Assembly (NCBI RefSeq): GCF_001637325.1 | Contig: NZ_LRXL01000026.1 | Coordinates: 682,001 to 746,000, forward strand | Origin: Cochleicola gelatinilyticus | GTDB lineage: Bacteria > Bacteroidota > Bacteroidia > Flavobacteriales > Flavobacteriaceae | Direction of reading: 5' to 3' | DNA: 64,000 nucleotides | Part shown: positions 43,456-51,711 of the stretch, piece after piece | Layout of the letters: each line of letters opens with the position of its first letter | How positions within the stretch are numbered: the first letter of the stretch is position 1 | Position numbers and translations under genes: made by a program | Notes under the pieces: model-generated | Told to the model about the DNA's origin: nothing | The model's input: only the letters and a program-made list of their open reading frames with translations | Database searches by the model: none

Positions 43456-44595
43456 TTATTCTTCTGAAACTTTTTCGGTTTCAGCCACCGTATTCTCTTT
43501 TAACAATCCCAATGAGACTTTTAATCGAATTATTTTTTTAACCGATTGATACACCTGATGCTTGTACACTGAATCTTTTTTCATTTCTGAAAGAACCGAA
43601 TCGATCGTTTCTGTTTCATCAATAGGCATCAACAACATATCATTCCCCGCCTTCGACGCTACTAATGGAGCGTTTTCAATAATTGTTACCGCTTTCATAA
43701 TGTTTAAAGCATCGGTAATTATAAGCCCTTTAAATCCTAATTCATTTTTAAGCAAGTCGGTTACGATTGTTCTGGAACAACTTGCTGGAAGACCATTTGT
43801 TCCGTACTGTTCGTTATTGTTTATCGTTATATGTGCCATCATGATAGAAAGTACTCCGGCTTCAATTAACGGTGGATATACCACCAACTCTTGTAATGGC
43901 CCGTCAATATAAACCGATTTTTTATGGGTGTCTCCAGTGACCAATCCGTGCCCAGGAAAGTGTTTTGCAGTTGCTACAATACCTTGCTCTTGCGATGTTT
44001 TAATAAATTGTTTGCTTAACGCTATTACCGAATCTATATCATTACCAAAACTCCTATTTTTAATGGCTTCGTTCATCGGACTTACATCGCTAACAGGTGC
44101 AAAATTTTGCCGAAAACCAATGTCTAATAGTTGTTTATTAATTAGTGTAGCGATCGAATCACTTTCTGCTAGTGTTTTAATATCGATGGTATTCATCATC
44201 GGTGCACTCCCTTGTAACCTTCCATTAAAGAGACTAGGCTCGGCATCTATCGAGAATAATAAAGGCAATTGCTGATTCTCTTTAGAGATCGCATTAAGAC
44301 TATCGATCATGCGTTTATGATTTTCTTTAGTGCCTTTTAAAAACACCACCCCACCAATCTTATTTTGCTGAGCTAATTTTAAAACCACACTTTCGGGCTT
44401 CCCGAGTTCTCCTGCAGAAGTAACGATCATTTGTGCGACCCGAGTGGTATCGTTCATGGATTGAAAAATAGTGTCCACGGTATACTCTAGCACCGGATCA
44501 TATTCATAAAAGTTTTCGAGCGAAAATGAATTTATTTGTCCGTAAGACAAAGAGGTAAAAAAGATCGCAAAGGCAAATAGGGTGTGGGTTTTCAT
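43456..44595 (-). CDS. glycoside hydrolase family 3 (beta-N-acetylglucosaminidase-like)
   Basis: 379 residues with a signal peptide (MKTHTLFAFAIFFTSLSYGQ). The GH3 TIM barrel carries GGVVFLKG, the KHFPGHG loop with conserved Lys-His-His residues, MMAHITINN and the nucleophile-type ITDALNI Asp. The size and KHFPGHG are those of NagZ-like enzymes that trim GlcNAc from cell-wall or chitin fragments, here exported. It follows the VPS10 gene by 31 bases and may be co-transcribed. Compared with cytoplasmic NagZ it is clearly secreted. Confidence 0.88.
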   Translation of the reverse strand: MKTHTLFAFAIFFTSLSYGQINSFSLENFYEYDPVLEYTVDTIFQSMNDTTRVAQMIVTSAGELGKPESVVLKLAQQNKIGGVVFLKGTKENHKRMIDSLNAISKENQQLPLLFSIDAEPSLFNGRLQGSAPMMNTIDIKTLAESDSIATLINKQLLDIGFRQNFAPVSDVSPMNEAIKNRSFGNDIDSVIALSKQFIKTSQEQGIVATAKHFPGHGLVTGDTHKKSVYIDGPLQELVVYPPLIEAGVLSIMMAHITINNNEQYGTNGLPASCSRTIVTDLLKNELGFKGLIITDALNIMKAVTIIENAPLVASKAGNDMLLMPIDETETIDSVLSEMKKDSVYKHQVYQSVKKIIRLKVSLGLLKENTVAETEKVSEE

Positions 44596-44626
44596 TATTT
44601 TCTTCTAAATTTTTCTTCAATAGGTA

Positions 44627-47600
44627 TTAATCTTCGGTTTCATCTTCCACAAACAAATATGTTAAGTTCATGGCGTTGAATTGTGCATTAAAATCTGCAA
44701 TTTCTTTTGAAATCAATGTATTAAACTTAAGCAACTCATCGTTAATTTTTTTTGTGAGTTCATTTTTAACAGCAACGTCTTGCTGTGTGGGAGGAAAATC
44801 GTCCATCCCCACTAAACTATTTAAATGTGCTAATTTGTTTGTGAGGCGTATTGGAAAATTCAATGGATCTTGTCCACTTTTGTTTTTGGTTTGATACAAT
44901 GCTTTTTCTATGGTTGAAAAGTCTTCCGAAAGTGCCTTCGCCTTTTCGACAAGAGTTTTTACATTTTCATTGTCTTTATATTGTTTCTGAAATGCTTCGA
45001 GTTGCGCATTTATTTTTCGAATCTTTTTTATTGAAGTGTGTGCTTTATCGATCGTTGCGTTTATATCGGTGATAAAATCGAATTGCTTTTGCATACCGGC
45101 AAGGTCGGTTTCTGCATTTTTATCTGGGACAATTCTAAAAGATTTCGACACTGTATCATCGTCATATTGCAATACTACTTTATATTCTCCTGGCACTGCT
45201 TGGGGAGCATCTGTACTTGCCCACCATAGTATCATTCCTTCCAGCCGCTCTGCTCCTTGTCCACGCATGTCCCAAACATGCATATTACCGCCTTCTTCTA
45301 CTTCTAGTTTGTCTTTCTTTTTATTTTTCGTGCTAAACTTCTTAATCGTATCCCCCGATTTTGTAAGGTAGCTCAATGAGACCTCCTTATCTTTAGGATC
45401 TTTCAAATTAAAATAAGTGACCACCCCTGCAGGATGATTGGTACCCGTTGTTAGTGAACCTTCTCGAGAACCTCCATCCATACGATACGTTGTTTTTGGT
45501 TGAAAAAGAAAGTTCTCTCCTTTTTTTACTTCGGAAAGTTGATAGATTACAGAAAGATCATCTAAGATCCAGAGACTTCTTCCTTGAGTTGCAACAATTA
45601 AGTTGTTCTCTTTCACAGCGAGATCTGTAATTGGAACAATGGGAAGGTTTAATTGAAAGGGTTGCCAAGTACTTCCATCATTAAATGAAATATACATTCC
45701 TGTTTCTGTACCTGCATACAGCAAACCCTTTTTAGTTTTATCTTCCCGTACTACACGTGTAAAATGTTCTGGTTCGATTCCAGTTGTAATTTTTTTCCAA
45801 GTTTTTCCAAAATCATTTGTTTTATAAAGGTAGGGTGCAAAATCTCCAGTTTTATATTTAGTACCAGCAATATAACACGTTCCGGCATCGAATACAGAGG
45901 GTTCGATACTATTTATCATCATCCATTCTGGCATGCCCTTTGGCGTCACATTCTCCCAATCCTTTCCTCCATTCCGAGAAACATGAACGAGCCCATCGTC
46001 GCTTCCTGTCCAAAGTAAATCCTTCTGCTTGGGGGACTCTGCAGCAGCAAAAATGGTACAGTAATATTCTACCGAGGTATTATCCTGTGTAATGGGACCC
46101 CCCGATGATTTTAATTTTGATGGGTCATTTCTAGTAAGATCGGGACTTATTGTTTGCCAACTTTCTCCTTCATTAGTCGTAGCATGCAAATGGTTGGAAG
46201 CTGTGTACAATTTATTGGGATCGTGTGGGGAAAAGAAAATAGGAAAGTTCCACTGAAAACGGTATTTCATATCCTCCGCTCCGTGTCCCATCGGATTATC
46301 GGGCCAAACACTTACACTTCGCACAGTTCCAGTTTCGTGATTGTACCGTGTAAGAAATCCGTCGTAGCTTCCGCCATACACAATATCGTTATTTTCTGGA
46401 TCGACAGCTATATGGGCACTTTCTCCACCAGCAGTAGACTCCCAATCTGACTCTCCGATGCTACGACCTTCAGTACGATGCGCAATTCGGATGGTAGAAT
46501 TGTCTTGTTGTGCGGCGTAGATGCGATACGGAAAAGCATTATCGGTAGTTACTCTATAAAATTGAGAGGTGGGTTGGTTATGATAGGTGCTCCAGGTCTC
46601 ACCACCATCATACGTAACTTGTGCGCCTCCATCATCTCCAATAACCATACGGTTGGGATCTTCGGGAGCAATCCAAAGATCGTGATGATCACCGTGAGGA
46701 GCATTATAGGTTTCGTAGGTTTTTCCACCATCGGTACTTTTGTGATAGCGAACATTAAGCACATACATCACATCTTCGTCTTTGGTGTCTGCGTAAATCC
46801 GCGTATAGTACCAAGCGCGTTGTCGTAGTTTTCGCTCACTATTAATTAAGTCCCACGTTTCTCCACCATCATTACTTCGGTATACGCCGCCTTTATCTTT
46901 ATTTTCTACGATTGCCCAAACCCGCTCACTGTTTGCTGGTGAAACTGTAACCCCGATTATTCCCAATGTATCGGTAGGAAATCCCTTATTCTTAGATATT
47001 TCGTTCCATGTTTCGCCACTATCGGTACTTTTCCAAAGGGCAGATCCATCACCGCCGCTGCTTAAACTATAGGGTGTTCGCCGAACATTCCACGTAGAAG
47101 CATAGAGAATACGTGGATTGTTAGGATCCATGATTAAATCGACCGCTCCGGCATTTTCGTTTGCAAACAGGGTTTTTCGCCATGTTTTTCCTCCGTCTGT
47201 AGTTTTATACACGCCACGTTCTTGAGTGGGTTTATAAATATTCCCTAGTACGGCAGCGTACACTGTATTATGATCTTTGGGATGAATGGCAATTCTAGGT
47301 ACATGTCTGCTTGTTTCAAGTCCTGCTGTAGCCCAAGTTTTACCCGCGTCTTCAGATTTCCAGATCCCATAGCCAGACGACACATTTCCACGTACGGTCT
47401 TTTCTCCGCCACCCACATAAATTACATTGGGATCATCTTCAGCAATTTCGATCGCTCCAATAGAGCCACCAAAATACCCATCGCTTATATTCTCCCATGA
47501 TCTTCCACCATCTTTAGTTTTCCATACACCTCCTCCAGTTGCTCCGAAATAGAATAGATTTGGTTTGTTGGGGACTCCAGTGACTGCGGCACTTCTTCCA

Positions 47601-47737
47601 CCACGAAACGGTCCGATTAATCGATATTCTAGTGCATCATACAGGGATGCATCGTAGGTTTGAGCAGTGACATTACTACTAAAGAAAGCACCTATTAGAA
47701 GCGTGGTGCAGACAGAGAAAAGAAACGAACGGATCAT
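44627..47737 (-). CDS. exported VPS10/BNR-repeat glycosyl-hydrolase-like protein
   Basis: 1,036 residues. A signal sequence (SVCTTLLIGAFFSSNVTAQ) is followed by two BNR/sialidase-type propellers with repeated Asp-box units such as SEDAGKTW, STDSGETW, SNDGGETW and NDGSTW, the sortilin/VPS10 pattern. The C-terminus (from about 800) is a beta domain plus a long helical region (about 900-1036). Members are widely annotated as glycosyl hydrolases in Bacteroidota but no catalytic residues are certain. A good promoter is found upstream. Confidence 0.88.
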   Translation of the reverse strand: MIRSFLFSVCTTLLIGAFFSSNVTAQTYDASLYDALEYRLIGPFRGGRSAAVTGVPNKPNLFYFGATGGGVWKTKDGGRSWENISDGYFGGSIGAIEIAEDDPNVIYVGGGEKTVRGNVSSGYGIWKSEDAGKTWATAGLETSRHVPRIAIHPKDHNTVYAAVLGNIYKPTQERGVYKTTDGGKTWRKTLFANENAGAVDLIMDPNNPRILYASTWNVRRTPYSLSSGGDGSALWKSTDSGETWNEISKNKGFPTDTLGIIGVTVSPANSERVWAIVENKDKGGVYRSNDGGETWDLINSERKLRQRAWYYTRIYADTKDEDVMYVLNVRYHKSTDGGKTYETYNAPHGDHHDLWIAPEDPNRMVIGDDGGAQVTYDGGETWSTYHNQPTSQFYRVTTDNAFPYRIYAAQQDNSTIRIAHRTEGRSIGESDWESTAGGESAHIAVDPENNDIVYGGSYDGFLTRYNHETGTVRSVSVWPDNPMGHGAEDMKYRFQWNFPIFFSPHDPNKLYTASNHLHATTNEGESWQTISPDLTRNDPSKLKSSGGPITQDNTSVEYYCTIFAAAESPKQKDLLWTGSDDGLVHVSRNGGKDWENVTPKGMPEWMMINSIEPSVFDAGTCYIAGTKYKTGDFAPYLYKTNDFGKTWKKITTGIEPEHFTRVVREDKTKKGLLYAGTETGMYISFNDGSTWQPFQLNLPIVPITDLAVKENNLIVATQGRSLWILDDLSVIYQLSEVKKGENFLFQPKTTYRMDGGSREGSLTTGTNHPAGVVTYFNLKDPKDKEVSLSYLTKSGDTIKKFSTKNKKKDKLEVEEGGNMHVWDMRGQGAERLEGMILWWASTDAPQAVPGEYKVVLQYDDDTVSKSFRIVPDKNAETDLAGMQKQFDFITDINATIDKAHTSIKKIRKINAQLEAFQKQYKDNENVKTLVEKAKALSEDFSTIEKALYQTKNKSGQDPLNFPIRLTNKLAHLNSLVGMDDFPPTQQDVAVKNELTKKINDELLKFNTLISKEIADFNAQFNAMNLTYLFVEDETED

Positions 47738-47761
47738 AGGGAATTTAATTAATTGGTTGGT

Positions 47762-47793
47762 TAAAGATACTGTTTCCGTTCAATTGTTTCAAA
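47762..47793 (-). promoter_or_regulatory. promoter of VPS10-type gene
   Basis: Minus strand TTTG (47790-47793) and TATCTTTA (47762-47769) are 20 bases apart, and the ATG is at 47737, 24 bases beyond the -7 box. Confidence 0.5.
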
Positions 47794-47813
47794 CACATCT
47801 TCTTGTGTAAAGA

Positions 47814-47945
47814 TTTTTTTGCGTTAGGGATTGTAGTGGCATCCTCTTTATTGCTTTGGGAAGCCATAAAGAGATACAACGGAAAGCCCGGTCCTTTTGA
47901 AGCAGCGCGGAAAAAGGGAACGCCCAAAGCCCTAGTACTTTTTTG
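47814..47945 (+). repeat. structured intergenic element, copy A
   Basis: Between the convergently and divergently placed VPS10 and MATE genes. It opens with TTTTTTTGCGTTAGGGATTG and contains nested stems: CTCTTTAT (47844-47851) with ATAAAGAG (47866-47873), enclosed by TTGTA / TACAA, then a second hairpin CCTTTT / AAAAGG and ends in CGCCC. A shorter copy with the same lead and core is at 29551-29630. A 69-codon reading frame on the minus strand through this element is not a gene. Possibly a noncoding RNA or a mobile REP-like unit. Confidence 0.55.
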
Positions 47946-47953
47946 AAAAATCA

Positions 47954-49333
47954 CTAAGGAATTAAAGTGGTACGAACCTCTTTATTAAGGTAATAACCCG
48001 TAACTATTGTAGATAATACATCGGCAATTGGAAATGAAACCCAAACACCCCAAACCCCAAAAAATTGTGGCAATATTAATATAAGGGGGATTAAGAAAAA
48101 CCCTTGTTTTGTAAGACTTAACAATAGGGCTGGCAAGGCTTTACCTATGGCTTGAAAATAAGAAGCTCCAATAAGTTGCACTGCGATGATCGGGGTTGCA
48201 GCAAAGACCCATCGCAAGGCAGTAGGTGTTCGCTCTAGTAATATTGCATTATCCGCACGGGTTGCGGCATCCAGATTTTGGTTGTTACTAATAAAAATAG
48301 ATACGATCTCTTGCGGAAAAATCATAATTATTATAAAAATTCCGAGGGCTAATAGGCCAGAATATTTTATCGAGGTATTGATCGATTCGCGTACTCGCTG
48401 GTATTTTTCTGCGCCATAATTGAACCCCGCAATTGGCAAAAATCCCTGATTTACACCAATTACTGGAAATAAAGCAAACATGAGCATGCGACTAATGATT
48501 CCGTAGCTTGCGACATCTAATGCATCTCCATGAACTATAAGTACATTGTTAAGAAGTATGGTGAGTACGCTTACAGTGGCTTGTCTTGCTAAGGTAACTG
48601 AACTTAGTCCGCTGATTTCGTTTACTATGGTTCGTTTCAGTTTTATGGCTTCAAAAGTGAGGCGGAGTTCGCTTTTTGCAACAAAGAACCAAACTATAAA
48701 CGCAAAACATACGGCATAACTAATAAAGGTTGCCCAGCCTGCGCCTTCCATTCCGAAGTCGAATATATTTATGAGGATGTAATCCATAAAAATGTTTCCA
48801 ATAGCGGGTAACATCATGGCGTACATGGCGAATTTTGGTTTTCCTTCGGCACGAATCACATTATTCCCCATCATACAAAGTGCGAGCATGACAATGCCAT
48901 ACATAACAATTCGATAGTATGTGAGTGCTAATTCTTTGAAAGATTCGTCGGCACCAAAAAATTCGATAAGGTAGTCTTGAAAAACGAGTCCGAGTATCGC
49001 TAATATTCCTGCCGTTAAAAAGGTAAGTGTTACTTGGTTCCCAAACACTTTTAACGCTTTTTCATCGTCTCCTTTTCCCAATGCTCTTGAAAGGACCGAA
49101 CTTCCTCCAATTCCAACGGCGAGTCCAATTGCTCCAATAAAAAAAGTAACTGGAATCACAACCGTAATTGCTGAAATTGCCAACGGACCAATCCACCGAC
49201 CTACAAAAATGGTATCGACGATCATGTTGAGCGACATGACCAATATTCCGATCGATGCCGGAATTGCTTGACGGAGCAGTAATTTATAGATGGGGTCGGT
49301 CCCTAGCGTGTCTGATCTTTTTCCGTTTGCCAT
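47954..49333 (-). CDS. MATE family efflux transporter
   Basis: 459 residues, twelve helices in two similar halves: first half with IYKLLLRQAIPASIGILVMS and IGGSSVLSRALGKGD, second with SRMLMFALFPVIGVNQGFLP and the C-terminal LLSLTKQGFFLIPLILILP. It exports cationic drugs or other small molecules using sodium or protons. ATG at 49333 is chosen over the in-frame GTG at 49348, which lies in a small hairpin. Nothing in the neighbours fixes its substrate. Confidence 0.9.
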   Translation of the reverse strand: MANGKRSDTLGTDPIYKLLLRQAIPASIGILVMSLNMIVDTIFVGRWIGPLAISAITVVIPVTFFIGAIGLAVGIGGSSVLSRALGKGDDEKALKVFGNQVTLTFLTAGILAILGLVFQDYLIEFFGADESFKELALTYYRIVMYGIVMLALCMMGNNVIRAEGKPKFAMYAMMLPAIGNIFMDYILINIFDFGMEGAGWATFISYAVCFAFIVWFFVAKSELRLTFEAIKLKRTIVNEISGLSSVTLARQATVSVLTILLNNVLIVHGDALDVASYGIISRMLMFALFPVIGVNQGFLPIAGFNYGAEKYQRVRESINTSIKYSGLLALGIFIIIMIFPQEIVSIFISNNQNLDAATRADNAILLERTPTALRWVFAATPIIAVQLIGASYFQAIGKALPALLLSLTKQGFFLIPLILILPQFFGVWGVWVSFPIADVLSTIVTGYYLNKEVRTTLIP

Positions 49334-49337
49334 AATC

Positions 49338-49355
49338 TTCCCGCACACGTGGGAA
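49338..49355 (-). promoter_or_regulatory. hairpin in 5' leader of MATE gene
   Basis: TTCCC / GGGAA arms close over ACGTGTGC-type loop, ending 5 bases before the ATG at 49333. A similar CCCA-TGGG hairpin is just before hemH. Confidence 0.35.
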
Positions 49356-49398
49356 ATTCTTTAAGTTTTGTTAGTAACCAAACTAAGTACAATTTTAT

Positions 49399-50439
49399 TT
49401 AAGCGATCGCTGTTTTTATATCTACAATTCGCCACTCATCAATCCATTTCGATAAAAGTTCTGCGAAATCATCACGGTCGTTGAGACAGGGTATGGTTGT
49501 AAATTCTTCTCCTCCCACTTCGTGGAAAATTTCCTGTCCCTCCATTGCGATTTCCTCTAAAGTTTCTAAACAATCGCTTACAAATGCTGGTGTAACCACC
49601 ACAAGTTTTTTCGTTCCTGCTTTTCCCATACGTTCAATGGTCCTATCTGTGTAGGGTTGTAACCAAGGATCGAATCCTAGTCTTGATTGAAAGGTAGTGG
49701 AGTACGTTCCCCGTTCTAAACCGAGTTTCTTTGCGACGTTTACTGTGGTAATCTCACATTGATGGCGGTAACAGAACTCATGCTGTGGTGACCCCATTTT
49801 AAAACAACATTTACCATTCATTTTGCAATTTCCATTCGTAATATCGCTTTTGCGAATGTGACGTTCGGGAACACCGTGATAGCTAAACAAAATGTGATCG
49901 TAGTCGAGACCTTTTAACGATTCGCCTATACTTTTTGAAAGCACTTCCACATAGCCTGGTTTGTTATAGAATGCTGGAGTTCTAGTAATAGTAACTTGCG
50001 GGAAAAACTCAGTTACAAGTTCATCTACTTTTACATCGATCGTTTCTGTAGTTGCCATTGCAAACTGAGGATATAACGGGATGGTTTTTATCTCGGTAAC
50101 TCCTTGATCTACCAATTCCTGAATTCCTTTTTTTAGTGTCATACTTCCATAACGCATTGCTAATGCCACAGGAATTGTAACGTTATCCTGCACTTTATTT
50201 TTAAGCCTTTCTGAAAGTACGATTAATGGCGACCCTTCTTCCCACCATATTTTTTGATAGGCTTTGGCACTTTGTTTTGGGCGCGTATTTAATATAATAC
50301 CACGCACCAGCAAAATTCTCGCCCAGCGAGGCACATCGATCACTCGTGGGTCCATTAAAAACTCATCAAGGTATTTCTTAACGTCTTTTGGTTTGGTGCT
50401 ATCGGGGGAACCAAGATTTACAAGGAGAACTCCTTTCAT
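49399..50439 (-). CDS. hemH: ferrochelatase
   Basis: 346 residues. Catalytic-site markers: LLVNLGSPD at the N-terminus, LFSYHGVPERH with the metal-inserting His, and the conserved PQHEFCYRHQC and VVTPAFVSDCLETLEEI. It inserts iron into protoporphyrin IX at the inner membrane to give protoheme. A Cys-rich stretch (GNCKMNGKCCFKMGSPQHEF) in the middle is longer than in the E. coli enzyme. It converges with no other heme gene but sits at the start of the heme region, on the strand opposite to hemA. Confidence 0.95.
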   Translation of the reverse strand: MKGVLLVNLGSPDSTKPKDVKKYLDEFLMDPRVIDVPRWARILLVRGIILNTRPKQSAKAYQKIWWEEGSPLIVLSERLKNKVQDNVTIPVALAMRYGSMTLKKGIQELVDQGVTEIKTIPLYPQFAMATTETIDVKVDELVTEFFPQVTITRTPAFYNKPGYVEVLSKSIGESLKGLDYDHILFSYHGVPERHIRKSDITNGNCKMNGKCCFKMGSPQHEFCYRHQCEITTVNVAKKLGLERGTYSTTFQSRLGFDPWLQPYTDRTIERMGKAGTKKLVVVTPAFVSDCLETLEEIAMEGQEIFHEVGGEEFTTIPCLNDRDDFAELLSKWIDEWRIVDIKTAIA

Positions 50440-50447
50440 ATATTTAA

Positions 50448-50462
50448 CCCAGCATGTGTGGG
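50448..50462 (-). promoter_or_regulatory. hairpin in 5' leader of hemH
   Basis: CCCA / TGGG arms (minus strand CCCACACATGCTGGG) end 9 bases before the ATG at 50439. The sequence resembles the hairpin before the MATE gene. Confidence 0.35.
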
Positions 50463-50582
50463 ATTCCTTTAATTAATGATTTATTTTTTCTGAAGTACAA
50501 AAATACCGTTTATAGCAACAGTGAAAAAGTGTGCGATATAGATTAACATAATAATGATATAAATATCTCTTCAGCCTTTATG

Positions 50583-51485
50583 TTAATTTGTAAGTCCCAT
50601 GAGAAATTTTTTAGGCGTCGTCCCAAATTTTTTTCTGAAAGCAGCAATAAAATGGCTGGAAGTGCTGTAGCCTACTTTGAGTCCCACCTCATTTACATTA
50701 TAGGAACCCGTAGCTAATAATTGTCGTGCAACTTCCATTTTATAATCGAAGAGAAAACTAAAAACCGAATCACCATAAATTTGTTTAAACCCCTCCTTTA
50801 AACGATTGAGTGGGAGATTAATTTCTTCGGAAAGTTCTTTCAGTGTAGGGGGTTCTGCCATTCGTTGAATAATAAGCTGTTTAGCTTTTTTTATCTTGGC
50901 AACATTTTCTTCATCCACTAAAAATGGACATTGTTCTACATCGGCATCGGCAGGACGATTAAAATAAAGACTTAGCAATTCGTAGGTCTTTCCTTTAAAA
51001 TAAAGGGGTTTTACTGAAGGATGCAGGTTGTAATTCATTAACTGATTTAATACAATTGCCATCGACGGGGAAATTGCTGCATCTTTGTAATACTTACGAT
51101 CCTTATTCTCGTCACTTAAAAATGTAATATAATTTGCTTCGGAAGAAAATAAACTGTGAAATTTTTTAATAGGGAATAAAACCGAAAGCACCCATGAATG
51201 CGGTGGTACCGTAATATGCAACGGCAAATCACGCTCCGGATTGTATAACAACAAAGAGTTCTCTTCCCGTAACGGCAGCACATAGTTTCCTTCATTAAAA
51301 CTAAAACTTGCACTCCCTTTAATGCAAAAATGAAACTGAATAAAAGATGCATTTACCTCTCGTACAAACACCTGACTATCATCACTTTCATTATTAAATT
51401 TTAGAATAAAAAAACCTTCCTCAATCGTGGTTTCTTCATAAAAACTTTGAGCGACATTTTTTTCAGAATTCAACATAAAATTCAT
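50583..51485 (-). CDS. AraC family regulator (PchR-like)
   Basis: 300 residues. The N-terminal half is a cupin-like sensor (FIQFHFCIKGSASFSF). The C-terminal AraC DNA-binding domain (about 210-298) shows TLKELSEEINLPLNRLKEGFK and the second helix-turn-helix VGYSTSSHFIAAFRKKFGTTPKK. This is the PchR-type pattern, regulators often tied to iron or siderophores. It is divergent from hemA, 226 bases apart, and preceded at once by a 23-bp palindrome, so iron or heme control of it is likely. Regulation of hemA is inferred. Confidence 0.9.
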   Translation of the reverse strand: MNFMLNSEKNVAQSFYEETTIEEGFFILKFNNESDDSQVFVREVNASFIQFHFCIKGSASFSFNEGNYVLPLREENSLLLYNPERDLPLHITVPPHSWVLSVLFPIKKFHSLFSSEANYITFLSDENKDRKYYKDAAISPSMAIVLNQLMNYNLHPSVKPLYFKGKTYELLSLYFNRPADADVEQCPFLVDEENVAKIKKAKQLIIQRMAEPPTLKELSEEINLPLNRLKEGFKQIYGDSVFSFLFDYKMEVARQLLATGSYNVNEVGLKVGYSTSSHFIAAFRKKFGTTPKKFLMGLTN

Positions 51486-51491
51486 GGTTTT

Positions 51492-51514
51492 TTATTTAGA
51501 ACTGTTCTAAATAA
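51492..51514 (-). promoter_or_regulatory. Fur/Irr-type palindrome before AraC gene
   Basis: TTATTTAGAAC (51492-51502) and GTTCTAAATAA (51504-51514) are perfect arms around one base. The core TTTAGAA-nnn-TTCTAAA equals the box reported for Irr-type Fur-family proteins. It ends 7 bases before the AraC ATG at 51485, so a bound protein would cover its transcription or translation start. Confidence 0.6.
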
Positions 51515-51620
51515 TTTTTTAGTATCGAAGGCTTGATGTTACGAATTTAGGGCATTTCAATAAATTAAGTCGTTTTTTTTAGCAATTTTAACAGGTGTCG
51601 ACACAATTGATGCCGCTAGC

Positions 51621-51642
51621 GTTGTTTTTTACAAAAAACAAC
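51621..51642. promoter_or_regulatory. perfect palindrome at hemA promoter
   Basis: GTTGTTTTTT (51621-51630) and AAAAAACAAC (51633-51642) are perfect 10-bp arms around AC. The left arm contains the TTG that could be the -33 element of hemA. Binding protein unknown; AraC proteins prefer direct repeats, so another regulator is as likely. Confidence 0.5.
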
Positions 51643-51653
51643 ATATACATTTG
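51622..51653 (+). promoter_or_regulatory. promoter of hemA
   Basis: TTG at 51622-51624 and TACATTTG at 51646-51653, 21 bases apart. Transcription would begin near 51658, downstream of an in-frame GTG at 51595, so the coding start is the ATG at 51712. Confidence 0.6.
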
Positions 51654-51711
51654 CGCAGTCGAAATATATTCTTACAAAAAATTTGATCTCTCTTCGACCA
51701 ACTATTCACGA

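Noticed and set aside
44670-47500. Many plus-strand frames opposite the VPS10-type gene
   Set aside because: Shadows of the long BNR-repeat gene in other frames.
47745-47954. 69-codon minus-strand frame across the 47814-47945 element
   Set aside because: It has no start context and its sequence is explained by the repeated, structured element; similar translated frames occur by chance in such repeats.
51595-51711. GTG start giving a 39-residue longer HemA
   Set aside because: The segment includes the promoter palindrome and TACATTTG box, so transcription starts after it.
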